From contig NVXV01000021.1 in NCBI GenBank assembly GCA_002734085.1, positions 9,258-54,267 on the forward strand: a stretch of DNA of 45,010 nt. The letters run 5' to 3'. Both the position numbers and the translations under genes were made by a program. Below, piece by piece: positions 8,615 through 16,275 of the stretch. Within the stretch, counting starts at the first letter, position 1; the number at the start of each line of letters is the position of its first letter. The stretch is from Fluviicola sp. (GTDB lineage Bacteria > Bacteroidota > Bacteroidia > Flavobacteriales_D > Crocinitomicaceae). The notes under the pieces were generated by a model, which worked only from the letters and a program-made list of their open reading frames with translations, made no database searches and was not told the origin of the DNA.

Positions 8615-9088
8615 ATGAAAGTTTTAATGGTTTGTTTGGGTAATATTTGTCGTTCACCGATGGCGGACGGATTGTTGCGCAAAAAAGTGAAAGAAGAAGG
8701 ATTATCTGTAGAAGTAGATTCTGCTGGAACGGGTGATTGGCATGTAGGACAAGCGCCTGATGATCGTATGCGTGAAACGGGAAAACAATTCGGTGTGCCG
8801 ATTGATGATTTGAGAGGTAGACAGTTTGAAACCTCGGACTTTGATCGTTTTGATCGCATTTATGTAATGGACCAAAGCAATTATAAAAATGTGGTAGCAC
8901 TGGCGCGCAATAATGACGACCGCGATAAAGTAGAACTAATACTGAATGTTTCTCAACCCGGTAAAGACCTTGAAGTACCAGATCCTTATTTTGGAGGAGA
9001 TGAAGGTTTTAAAAATGTATTTAAAATGCTGGATGAAGCAACCGATATAATCATTGATGAAATTAAAACGATAAATGGCAAAAGCTAA
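8615..9088 (+). CDS. Low-molecular-weight protein-tyrosine phosphatase
   Basis: 157 residues, the normal length. The P-loop is at the N-terminus as always in this family: VCLGNICRSP, with nucleophile Cys7 and Arg13 of the CX5R motif. The general acid Asp123 lies in 'VPDPYFGG'. 'DSAGTGDWHVGQAPDDRM' is also typical. It dephosphorylates phosphotyrosine (or arginine) in the cytosol; in many bacteria it works with a tyrosine kinase, but none is present here. The 3' end overlaps the next gene by 14 bp, so the two are cotranslated. The start is fixed by homology and by the promoter at 8584. Confidence 0.94.
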   Translation: MKVLMVCLGNICRSPMADGLLRKKVKEEGLSVEVDSAGTGDWHVGQAPDDRMRETGKQFGVPIDDLRGRQFETSDFDRFDRIYVMDQSNYKNVVALARNNDDRDKVELILNVSQPGKDLEVPDPYFGGDEGFKNVFKMLDEATDIIIDEIKTINGKS

Positions 9089-9797
9089 ATTATTCTTACT
9101 CCCAACAACAATGGGATCAGAAAACTGGGAACACGTGATTCCTGCTGAAGTGGCTAAGTTTGCCATCGAAACACGTCATTTTGCAGTGGAAAATATTAAA
9201 AGTGCGCGTCGCTATTTACGTAGACTCGACCGTACTTTCCCGATTGATGATTGTACGTTTTTTATTCTTTCGAAGAAGACACCGCCTGAAGAATTGCCTC
9301 AGATGTTAAAACCAATTAAGGAAGGACACAATGTGGCGATCATCTCAGATGCGGGTTGTCCCGGAATAGCAGACCCAGGAGCAGATTTAGTAGCCCTTGC
9401 ACATCAAAAAGGAATTTTTGTGAGTCCGTTGACTGGACCGTCTTCGATTTTGTTGGGATTAATAGGTAGTGGATTCAACGGACAATCATTTGTGTTTCAC
9501 GGTTATGTTCCGAAAGACAGAAAACAACGTGTTCGTGCTTTTAAGGACTATGAAAAAACAGCTACGAAAACAGGTCAGACGCAAATCTTTATGGAAACCC
9601 CATTCAGAAATATGAATTTGCTCGAAGACTTACTCAACGAATGTATGGATGCAACGCAACTTTGTATCGCTTGTGATTTGACAATGCCGACAGAACGCAT
9701 TCAAACGATGTCTGTAGCCAATTGGAGAGAAAACGCTTTTGATCTAAGCAAACGACCAACGATGTTTTTATTTGGAAAACCGTATTCAGTACGATAG
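9075..9797 (+). CDS. SAM-dependent methyltransferase, RsmI-like (tetrapyrrole methylase fold)
   Basis: 240 residues. It has the RsmI/tetrapyrrole methylase signatures 'IISDAGCPGIADPGADLVALAH' and 'LTGPSSILLGLIGSGFNGQSFVFHGYVPKD', which form the SAM pocket. RsmI 2'-O-methylates C1402 of 16S rRNA. This protein looks like the short Bacteroidota paralogue that starts 'KLFLLPTTMGSENWEHVIPAEV' and ends 'PTMFLFGKP', so the exact substrate is less certain than for canonical RsmI (~280 residues). Its start overlaps the phosphatase gene by 14 bp in another frame, showing a shared transcript. Cytosolic. Confidence 0.85.
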   Translation: MAKAKLFLLPTTMGSENWEHVIPAEVAKFAIETRHFAVENIKSARRYLRRLDRTFPIDDCTFFILSKKTPPEELPQMLKPIKEGHNVAIISDAGCPGIADPGADLVALAHQKGIFVSPLTGPSSILLGLIGSGFNGQSFVFHGYVPKDRKQRVRAFKDYEKTATKTGQTQIFMETPFRNMNLLEDLLNECMDATQLCIACDLTMPTERIQTMSVANWRENAFDLSKRPTMFLFGKPYSVR

Positions 9798-9860
9798 ATG
9801 AGCAATCAATAAACGGAGATTATTTCTGTCAAACAACCCACATATCGCTCAATTTGGAAG

Positions 9861-11174
9861 TTGGCATTGCCCGCTTTATTCGGTGGGATTGTTGAACCTG
9901 TACTTTCATTAACCGATTTAGCGGTCGTTGGAAATATTGGCTACGACGAATTTAATCCTACAAACGAAAACTTATCTGCCGTTGCCGCTGTTGGATTGGC
10001 GGGGAGTTTGATCTCAGCACTTGTTTGGATTTTCGCCCAAATGAAAAGTGCTATTTCTGCGGTGGTGTCTCAAGCGTATGGAGCATTCAGAATGCGCGTC
10101 ATGGCGAGTTTGATTCCACAAATGATCTATTTTAACATGATTGTCGGTGTAATAGCAATGTTCGGAACATGGATGGCCTCGGCTTGGATTTTTGAACACT
10201 TGCTTTCTGCCAGTGGAGCTATTTTGACTGATGCCGTCGCTTATTATGATATCCGCGTTTTAGGTTTTCCCTTTACGTTAATTACGTTTTCCATTTTCGG
10301 CGTTTTCAGAGGCATCCAAAACACGTGGTGGGCGATGGTGATTTCAATTGTGGGAGGAAGCCTCAATATCTTACTCGATTTTATTTTTGTGCTCGGTTGG
10401 TGGGATTTAGTAACTCCAATGGGAGTGGAAGGAGCTGCGCTTGCGAGTTTTATCGCGCAAATGGTGATGTTCCTAATGACCATCTACTTTTTGATTTTCC
10501 ATTCTAAAATCAGGTTGATGAATACCTTAAGAATCAATCCGATGTTTCCTGAACTATTGCTGATTGCAGGGAATTTAGTATTGCGGACATTAACGCTCAA
10601 CATCGCACTCATCCTAACGCATAAATTTGCCAATATCTATGGTTCCGTTCAAGCGGCTACACATGCCGTACTTTTAAATTTATGGTTGTTCTCCGCATTT
10701 TTCCTAGACGCTTTTGCAACAGCCGCAAATGCCATGGCCGGAAAATTCTTAGGCGCCAAAGACAAGTTCTCCATGGAACTCAATTTAAAGAGAAATTTGT
10801 TGTTGAGTTTTAGCGTTTCTTGTCTTCTCGCTATTCTGGTAATGACGTTCGATCAATCCATCATGGGATTGTTAATCGACAACAAATCCGTTTGGGAAGT
10901 CTACCCGATAGTACTGCCACTTTTTGCCATTTGTTTACCCATAAACGCTGTCGCTTTTACATTGGATGGCGTATTCAAAGGAATGGGGAAAGCGAAATTC
11001 CTGAGAAATGTATTGTTCATTTCAACCGTCGGCGGGTTCTTACCGGTGCTACTCATCGGACATTATTATTCCCCAGGACTCGAAATTGTTTGGTGGGCGA
11101 TTATTGCTTGGATGGTACTACGATCGGCGATTCCGTTTTTCTATTTTCGGATGTGGATTCGGAAGTATGAGTGA
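9861..11174 (+). CDS. MATE family multidrug/cation antiporter
   Basis: About 437 residues with 12 predicted membrane helices in two halves. It extrudes cationic compounds in exchange for H+ or Na+ at the inner membrane. The first helix reads 'ALPALFGGIVEPVLSLTDLAVVGNIG', the usual MATE start. The N-terminus is odd. In-frame codons before the first standard start (TTG 9861) encode 'ISVKQPTYRSIWK', which looks like the conserved MATE lead-in. The only ATG (9798) gives just MSNQ before an in-frame TAA (9810-9812). Translation may begin at TTG 9861, at a rare ATT (9819/9822), or the gene may carry a nonsense change near its start. The end is normal. Confidence 0.85.
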   Translation: MALPALFGGIVEPVLSLTDLAVVGNIGYDEFNPTNENLSAVAAVGLAGSLISALVWIFAQMKSAISAVVSQAYGAFRMRVMASLIPQMIYFNMIVGVIAMFGTWMASAWIFEHLLSASGAILTDAVAYYDIRVLGFPFTLITFSIFGVFRGIQNTWWAMVISIVGGSLNILLDFIFVLGWWDLVTPMGVEGAALASFIAQMVMFLMTIYFLIFHSKIRLMNTLRINPMFPELLLIAGNLVLRTLTLNIALILTHKFANIYGSVQAATHAVLLNLWLFSAFFLDAFATAANAMAGKFLGAKDKFSMELNLKRNLLLSFSVSCLLAILVMTFDQSIMGLLIDNKSVWEVYPIVLPLFAICLPINAVAFTLDGVFKGMGKAKFLRNVLFISTVGGFLPVLLIGHYYSPGLEIVWWAIIAWMVLRSAIPFFYFRMWIRKYE

Positions 11175-11186
11175 GTGCGGAGAGGG

Positions 11187-11248
11187 TTGTCCACAGATTG
11201 CGCAGATTTATAGGATTGCAGGGCGTGATTAGATTAGTTGGATTTTTA
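11187..11248 (+). repeat. 62-bp dispersed repeat, upstream copy flanking hipBA
   Basis: Begins TTGTCCACAGATT and contains AGATTTATAGGATTGCAGGG and CGTGATTAGATTAG. The same 62-bp unit recurs in direct orientation at 12944-13005, just past hipA, with few substitutions and no gaps. Confidence 0.8.
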
Positions 11249-11330
11249 TTGGACATTAATATTTTACAAGAAAAGCTTAACGAAACGTAAGACTAACAGC
11301 GATGAATAATTACTAGTTATAAATGTTATA

Positions 11331-11394
11331 AAAAAGCTAGTATATTAGCTATAATACTTATATTTATACTATAAAAATAATATATTAGCTTTTT
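11331..11394. promoter_or_regulatory. Operator-like repeats in the hipB promoter region
   Basis: TATATTAGCT occurs twice (11341-11350 and 11381-11390), 40 bp apart. AAAAAGCTA (11331-11339) is the inverse of TAGCTTTTT (11386-11394). AGCTA/TAGCT also pair locally at 11335-11350. The block ends at the hipB start codon. HipB-type antitoxins repress their own operon by binding such inverted repeats, so this is the likely autoregulatory site. That role is inferred from position and symmetry. Confidence 0.55.
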
Positions 11395-11673
11395 ATGAAT
11401 ATAAAAATACCTGCAGAGATACAAGAAGAAATTGCTGGAAGGGTTAAAAAGCTTCGTAAAAAGCAACAACTCACACAAGCAGAACTAGCGCAAAAATCGG
11501 GGGTTAGTTTGGCTAGCTTAAAACGTTTTGAGCAAAAAGGAAAAATAGCGTTCGGTTCTCTTCTGAAAATTGCTTATGTTTTAAATGCATTGGAAGGTTT
11601 TGAAGAGCTTTTTAGAACTCCAAAAGACCTCCCTAAATCCCTGGATGAAATCATCAAAAAGAAACAAAAATGA
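11395..11673 (+). CDS. hipB: HipB-like XRE antitoxin / autorepressor
   Basis: 92 residues with a single XRE-type helix-turn-helix at ~13-70: 'EIAGRVKKLRKKQQLTQAELAQKSGVSLASLKRFEQKGKIAFGSLLKIAYVL'. The short Lys-rich tail ends KSLDEIIKKKQK. It should bind DNA at the repeats directly upstream and, with HipA, form the repressor complex that also holds the kinase inactive. Its last codons overlap the hipA start (ATGA, 4 bp), a sign of coupled translation. The pair is bracketed by copies of a dispersed repeat, which suggests acquisition as a unit. Confidence 0.88.
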   Translation: MNIKIPAEIQEEIAGRVKKLRKKQQLTQAELAQKSGVSLASLKRFEQKGKIAFGSLLKIAYVLNALEGFEELFRTPKDLPKSLDEIIKKKQK

Positions 11674-12902
11674 AGTTAAACACTACAAAACTCATTCAGG
11701 TTGGTTTTCATCACTTTGAGGAAGATGTACCTTTGGGTCGATTACTGTTGCACGAAGGACAAGTCCTTTTTGAATATGACGCTGCTTTTTTAAAAAAGAA
11801 TTTAAATGTTTCTCCCTTTCATTTACCTTTAAAAACAGGCGTTCAAATTGGAAAAGCAGATTTGTTTGATGGACTTCCTGGTGTGTTTAATGATTCTTTG
11901 CCTGATGGATGGGGAAAGCTCCTTTTAGATAGAAGCTTGTTAGCAAAAGGTATTCCTCCTCAGCAATTAAATCCGTTGGACCGTTTGGCTTTTGTGGGTA
12001 AATCTGGAATGGGTGCATTGACATATAAACCGGAACTAGACAAGAAAAATGAAAACGAAATATTGGATTTAGATCGACTCGCGCATGAATCGGCCGTTAT
12101 TCTAAAAGGTGAAACTTCCGAAATATTGCACCAATTAGTAGCTATGGGAGGTAGCTCTGCCGGAGCTCGGCCTAAAGTATTGGTTGGCTACCATCCCAAA
12201 CAAAATCAAATCATAAGCGGACAACAACAAATCCCTCCCGAGTATGAGCATTGGTTAGTGAAATTTCCCTCCTCACTCGATTTACCTGATATTGCTTTGA
12301 TTGAACTGGCGTATGCAAAAATGGCAAAAGCGGCTGGAATAGAAATGAGTGCCAGTACAGTTTTACAAGGTGCATCAGGGGAAAATTATTTTGCTACTAA
12401 ACGATTCGACAGGCTTAAAAATAAGCGTATTCATGTGCATACGGCTTGTGGGCTGCTAAATGCCGATCATCGCTACCCTAGTTTGGATTATGAAAATTTA
12501 ATGCGGGCTACATTGAGTTTAAGCAAAGACATGCGTGAAGTTGAAAAAGTTTTTCGACTGGCTGTTTTCAATGTCTTTGCACACAATAGAGATGATCATA
12601 GCAAAAATTTTTCATTTATCATGGATGCAAAGGGAAATTGGAAATTCGCTCCTGCCTATGATCTTACTTTTTCTTATGGTCCGGGAGGAGAACATAGTTC
12701 AATGGTAATGGGTGAAGGTAGAAATCCCGGAACGGTTCACCTTTTGAAGTTGGCGGAAAAATTTCAAATGAACAACGCTCAACAGATCATAGATGAAGTA
12801 AAAGAGGCTGTTCACCAATGGCCGAAAATAGCACAATCCTTAAACGTAGGAAATGAAAGTTTGACAACAATTCAAAAGCAAATTGACTTACAATTAAAGT
12901 AA
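11670..12902 (+). CDS. hipA: HipA-family serine/threonine kinase toxin
   Basis: 410 residues, full length. The N-terminal HipA domain runs to ~120 ('LPGVFNDSLPDGWGKLLLDR'). The Gly-rich activation segment 'MGGSSAGARPKV' is at ~159-170. The catalytic loop 'HNRDDHSKNFSF' is at 305-316 and the metal-binding 'DLTFS' at 331-335, so all key kinase residues are kept. HipA of E. coli phosphorylates glutamyl-tRNA synthetase and induces persistence; other HipA proteins have other aminoacyl-tRNA synthetase or unknown targets, so the substrate here is open. It overlaps hipB by 4 bp. The frame is intact. Confidence 0.92.
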   Translation: MKLNTTKLIQVGFHHFEEDVPLGRLLLHEGQVLFEYDAAFLKKNLNVSPFHLPLKTGVQIGKADLFDGLPGVFNDSLPDGWGKLLLDRSLLAKGIPPQQLNPLDRLAFVGKSGMGALTYKPELDKKNENEILDLDRLAHESAVILKGETSEILHQLVAMGGSSAGARPKVLVGYHPKQNQIISGQQQIPPEYEHWLVKFPSSLDLPDIALIELAYAKMAKAAGIEMSASTVLQGASGENYFATKRFDRLKNKRIHVHTACGLLNADHRYPSLDYENLMRATLSLSKDMREVEKVFRLAVFNVFAHNRDDHSKNFSFIMDAKGNWKFAPAYDLTFSYGPGGEHSSMVMGEGRNPGTVHLLKLAEKFQMNNAQQIIDEVKEAVHQWPKIAQSLNVGNESLTTIQKQIDLQLK

Positions 12903-12943
12903 CTTTTCAAAATAGTTATCCAATAGTTGGAATCTTGTGGGTA

Positions 12944-13093
12944 TTGTCCACAGATTTTTAAGATTTATAGGATTGTAGGGCGTGACTAGATTAGCTAGAT
13001 TTTAGGGTTTAATTGGTGTTTGATTTAGAAACTTGGGATTATTTTAAACCGAACTTATACCAACCAAAAGAAATCTGTGCAATCTGTGGACAA
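12944..13093. repeat. 150-bp dispersed element with 23-bp terminal inverted repeats
   Basis: The left end TTGTCCACAGATTTTTAAG.. (from 12944) pairs with the right end ..AATCTGTGGACAA (13071-13093) with a few mismatches in the inner part. Bases 12944-13005 are the direct copy of the repeat at 11187-11248. The shape is MITE- or REP-like, but no transposase is nearby. Beyond it, 13094-13333 holds the conserved leader described separately. Confidence 0.7.
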
Positions 13094-13158
13094 ATCGATT
13101 CAATGGAAAAGGAATTGAAATAGAAACGTATGTTTTTTATATTAATCGAAAACAATTA

Positions 13159-13319
13159 TTTACAAACGATTATTGTCGGATAACTTTTTTCTTTTGGTTG
13201 GTTAGCGTTTTGTGGGAGTATGAGGGTTTTTAGAGGTTTGGAGGGATGTTGTAGTTGGGTTTTTTGTATATATTTATAGTGTGGATAAACGTAATAGTGC
13301 GTTTATATGCTTGTTGTGG
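13159..13319 (+). promoter_or_regulatory. Conserved ~160-nt leader, copy A (before an unknown gene)
   Basis: It has four parts in order. First, a 25-bp block at 13159-13183 (TTTACAAACGATTATTGTCG..). About 100 nt on, TTTTTTGTATATATTTAT. Then a stem-loop ATAAAC-10 nt-GTTTAT (13285-13306). Finally GTTGTGG (13313-13319), 14 nt before the ATG. Copy B at 17494-17665 has the same parts at nearly the same spacing. TATATTTA inside it is one base off the -7 consensus. It may be a promoter plus structured 5' UTR, or part of a cassette recombination site. Confidence 0.6.
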
Positions 13320-13333
13320 TTAATTAGAGAAAC

Positions 13334-14011
13334 ATGAACTTAATACCATTTAAAGACATAAATGATCAAGATGAATTTTGGGGCGGAGCAAGATTTATCA
13401 AGAAAAAAACGGGATTAAGACGAGTAGTTCCTGAACAGGATTATTTTGAATACATGCTCGTAAATGATAATAGTTCAAGTGAGCGGATGATTTGTGCTCA
13501 TATTGACAAGTTTGAAGCAGGCTCTGTTATTTCCCATGTAAAAAAGACTACGCCTGAATCTAATCGACATACTGTAACCGCTAAGGAATTTAAGAGAAGT
13601 AACATTCTTGACGAAGAAATTGATTTATGGTATTACAATCACGTTGAATATGATAGGTATTGGAGCCAAGATTTAAAATCAGTGATTAAAAGACTTGACA
13701 ATATTTCATTCCATGATTTAGAAGTTGATAGTTTGAATATCAACTTTTATTATTCCTTTTTCTCAATCGACTTTGAACTATATAATGAGAAGTCTGAAGA
13801 CTATGACAAGTGGACTATTGAATTTAACGGCTTAAGTGAGTTGAACTCTGACCAATTACCATTGAATGCTGATTCAGACGTGGAGATTACAAGCTTTGAT
13901 TACGAGTTGAATGAATTTTTTGAAGGGAAAATGACTTTCTTACTTGGTTCAGGACAACCCTCATTTGATTTAATATTTAAATGTGAAAAAATTAAACTAA
14001 TAAAAAACTAA
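13334..14011 (+). CDS. Hypothetical protein, accessory (cassette-like)
   Basis: 225 residues that I do not recognise. There is no signal peptide and no membrane helix. It is acidic and rich in aromatic residues. 'DEFWGGARFIKKKTGLRRVVPEQDYFEYMLV' is near the N-terminus, and the C-terminal half is beta-like ('LNINFYYSFFSIDFELYNEKS', 'MTFLLGSGQPSFDLIFKCEKIKLIK'). This suggests a small cytosolic mixed alpha/beta protein. It sits alone between the conserved leader (GTTGTGG just upstream) and a hairpin repeat beginning CCACAAC at its stop codon, the reverse complement of that heptamer. Codon use and context suggest horizontal acquisition. An immunity-like role is possible but nothing shows it. Confidence 0.75.
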   Translation: MNLIPFKDINDQDEFWGGARFIKKKTGLRRVVPEQDYFEYMLVNDNSSSERMICAHIDKFEAGSVISHVKKTTPESNRHTVTAKEFKRSNILDEEIDLWYYNHVEYDRYWSQDLKSVIKRLDNISFHDLEVDSLNINFYYSFFSIDFELYNEKSEDYDKWTIEFNGLSELNSDQLPLNADSDVEITSFDYELNEFFEGKMTFLLGSGQPSFDLIFKCEKIKLIKN

Positions 14012-14071
14012 CCACAACAACACCTATACGCAATGCCCTTCGGGACACTGCGCATAGCCAGAACGTTATAT
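14012..14071. repeat. Hairpin repeat S1 (attC-like), copy 1
   Basis: Starts CCACAAC directly after the stop codon. Arms CTATACGC (14024-14031) and GCGCATAG (14050-14057) pair with one mismatch, around TTCGGG. GTTATAT (14065-14071) follows, 8 bp before the next start. Its first 47 bp match 41 of 47 positions of the repeat at 16205. The order of parts resembles integron attC sites (R''-L''-L'-R'), though the outer boxes pair poorly. Confidence 0.6.
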
Positions 14072-14078
14072 TCAATCT

Positions 14079-15425
14079 ATGAAGTGCTCTCTATTTTTCC
14101 TCATGTTCGTCTGTGCTTGTCAAGTTGCACATTCTCAGAAAATATCTAGAAAAGAGTTTCAGGAAGAAATAGAGATAGCCGTGTTGGTTCTAACCGATGT
14201 CCATGCCAATCCTTTTGCCTTTCAAACTGAAGAAGGGTTAATCCAATTAAAGGATTCTATTCTTCATGAACATAACTCCAAAGATTCAATATCAGTTTTA
14301 ACTGCTTTCCAATGCTATGCAAATCTTGTTAGTTCGATAAAATGTGCTCATTCAGGTGCATATAGAACGAAAGAATTGGATTCTACAATTCACCCGTTTC
14401 CTGTCGAAATAAAAATCATTGAAGAAAAAGGGTTTATAGCACGGAACTATCCTGTTTTGAATCTTTTTACTGGAGATCAAATTGTTTCGATAAACAATAT
14501 AGCCTGGAAGTCAATTTTTGTAAAAGGAAAGAACCTACATTCTTCTGATGGTGATTCTCCATTAAATGGTGCATTATTTGAAAGAAGATATAATCTTGAC
14601 ATTCCAATTATATTGGGAAATCCCGTCGACTTCAAGGCTGTCACATTACATGATGGAGTTTTAGTTGAAAGCGATTTCGACGCTTCTAGAATGGCAGCTT
14701 CACCGCGTATATGTCAAAGTTTTAATTTTTGCATTGTAGGTGCAGATAAGAATATTGGGTTGATTAAAGTCATCAACTTTCCGAGTGATGAAAAATCCAT
14801 TGCCGATTTCGAAAAGTTCTGTATGAAAACCCTAAGTAAGTTGGAACGCAAGAAGATCAAGGATGTTATCATTGATATTAGGGATAATGGCGGAGGAGAT
14901 AGAATCGATTTGCTTCTTAGAAATTTCACCTCCACTTCTTTTAAATTAATGAGCTCTACTATTGACACTTCCAATTTGACAAAATATTCAAGGGAATTAG
15001 TCTTTCACGGAACGACATATGAAAATGTGTTAAAAACCCCTGCTAAATCACAACTTGCAAGGCAAGTAGATTTTCAGGGAGATTTATATTTAGACATCAA
15101 TATATATGTTTTAGTTAATGGAAGAACTGCTTCTGCCGCGAGTCATTTTGCATCACTTGTTAAGGAGCATGATTTAGGGAAGATTGCAGGAACTGAAACA
15201 GGGGGTAGAGCTGCTGGTTGCAACGGTAATCTATATTGCTCGTATTTCCTTTCAAATTCTGGAATCGAATTACATTTCCCCTTAATGGTCAACACATACG
15301 CGGTAGACCAAGTAGATAATCCTAATCATGGAGTTTTTCCTGATATAATCATCAAAGAAGAGTTATCTGATGATTTAGAATTAACTAAATTAATTGAAAT
15401 AATAAATAAACATAACATGCACTAA
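14079..15425 (+). CDS. S41 family (C-terminal processing-type) serine peptidase, exported
   Basis: 448 residues. A signal peptide (LFFLMFVCACQVAHSQ) sends it to the periplasm or surface; the Cys in it could alternatively mark a lipoprotein. A helical N-domain (~25-130) is followed by a PDZ-like stretch, and the tail-specific protease core starts at ~230 with 'IGLIKVINFPSDEKS' and 'DVIIDIRDNGGGD'. The nucleophile is expected at Ser352 in 'NGRTASAASHFASLV', followed by 'GTETGGRAAG'. These motifs are intact. Substrate unknown. Its last codons run into a large inverted repeat (15410-15489), and the gene stands alone between hairpin repeats, as in cassette arrays. Confidence 0.85.
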   Translation: MKCSLFFLMFVCACQVAHSQKISRKEFQEEIEIAVLVLTDVHANPFAFQTEEGLIQLKDSILHEHNSKDSISVLTAFQCYANLVSSIKCAHSGAYRTKELDSTIHPFPVEIKIIEEKGFIARNYPVLNLFTGDQIVSINNIAWKSIFVKGKNLHSSDGDSPLNGALFERRYNLDIPIILGNPVDFKAVTLHDGVLVESDFDASRMAASPRICQSFNFCIVGADKNIGLIKVINFPSDEKSIADFEKFCMKTLSKLERKKIKDVIIDIRDNGGGDRIDLLLRNFTSTSFKLMSSTIDTSNLTKYSRELVFHGTTYENVLKTPAKSQLARQVDFQGDLYLDINIYVLVNGRTASAASHFASLVKEHDLGKIAGTETGGRAAGCNGNLYCSYFLSNSGIELHFPLMVNTYAVDQVDNPNHGVFPDIIIKEELSDDLELTKLIEIINKHNMH

Positions 15426-15489
15426 GAAAAATGGCGCAATAATTCACTCGAGAATAAGCGCCACATGGCTTAGTGCAGAACCGTTGTGT
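15410..15489. repeat. attC-like inverted repeat at the 3' end of the S41 gene
   Basis: Outer boxes are ACATAAC (15410-15416) and GTTGTGT (15483-15489). They match integron R''/R' in place and nearly in sequence, pairing with one G-T wobble. Inner arms TGCACTAAG (15418-15426) and CTTAGTGCA (15469-15477) are perfect, as are GGCGC (15433-15437) and GCGCC (15458-15462). The spacer is asymmetric: 1 nt on the left, 5 nt on the right. The first 16 bases are the end of the protease coding region. Confidence 0.65.
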
Positions 15490-15509
15490 AGCATTTAAAA
15501 TAAACGAAT

Positions 15510-16196
15510 ATGTATAAAAAGCAATTATTGATTCTAACCTTTTTATTGGGTTCATTTTTAGCATTCTCACAAAATGTAGAAACTGAAAACCCAGATTATA
15601 AAAAAATTGAAAAAGAAATAGCAAAGAAAAAATCCGAATTATTTTATCCAAAACTGATGAAAAAATATATAAATTCTGATTCTACAATGACTCTAAAAGA
15701 AAAAAGATATTTGTATTATGGCTATTCATTTCAAGATGCATATTCTCCGTATGGACATTCTGATTTTAGTGATACTTTAAGAGAAGTTTTGCAAAAAGAA
15801 CAACATACAGATGAGGAGTTAAATAGAATTATTGAATTGTCAGACTCAATTTTAGTTGATAACCCATTTGATTTAAGGGTAATCAATTACCAACTATACG
15901 CACTTGATAAACTTGAAAAAAAGATAGAGTTTGATAAGAAAATCAATCAAATGAGAATAGTAGTTGATGCTTTATTAAGTTCAGGTGATGGGTTAAAAAA
16001 GAAGACCGCATTTTATGTAATTTATACTTCACACGAATATGATTTGCTAAATATTTTGGGTTATGAGTTTGGAGGGGAACAGAGTTTAATTGATCATTTC
16101 GATTATCTGAAAGTGGCAAAGAATTCACAAAATATTAAAGGTTTTTATTTCGATATTAGTCCTTGTCTGAACTCTATGAACGAAATGTTTAAATAA
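15510..16196 (+). CDS. DUF4919-like exported protein
   Basis: 228 residues with a clear signal peptide (KKQLLILTFLLGSFLAFSQ), then a charged helical segment. The run 'LKEKRYLYYGYSFQDAYSPYGHSD' at ~60-85 is what I associate with DUF4919, a Bacteroidota family of unknown function. The remainder is helical, TPR-like ('ELSDSILVDNPFDLRVINYQLYALDKL'), and ends 'GFYFDISPCLNSMNEMFK'. Probably periplasmic. It is a lone gene between the inverted repeat at 15410 and the S2 repeat at 16205. The family name is from memory of the LYYGY..Q..YSPY motif and should be treated as moderate. Confidence 0.7.
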   Translation: MYKKQLLILTFLLGSFLAFSQNVETENPDYKKIEKEIAKKKSELFYPKLMKKYINSDSTMTLKEKRYLYYGYSFQDAYSPYGHSDFSDTLREVLQKEQHTDEELNRIIELSDSILVDNPFDLRVINYQLYALDKLEKKIEFDKKINQMRIVVDALLSSGDGLKKKTAFYVIYTSHEYDLLNILGYEFGGEQSLIDHFDYLKVAKNSQNIKGFYFDISPCLNSMNEMFK

Positions 16197-16204
16197 AAAA
16201 AACG

Positions 16205-16265
16205 CCACAACAAGTCCTATACGCAATGCTATTCAGGACACAGCGCATAGCTAAACACGTAACGT
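16205..16265. repeat. Hairpin repeat S2 (attC-like), copy 2
   Basis: Second copy of the repeat at 14012. CCACAAC (16205-16211), arms CTATACGC (16217-16224) and GCGCATAG (16243-16250), then GTAACGT (16259-16265) where S1 has GTTATAT. It begins 8 bp after the stop of the DUF4919-like gene and ends 10 bp before the next start codon. Confidence 0.6.
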
Positions 16266-16275
16266 AAATTAAATC

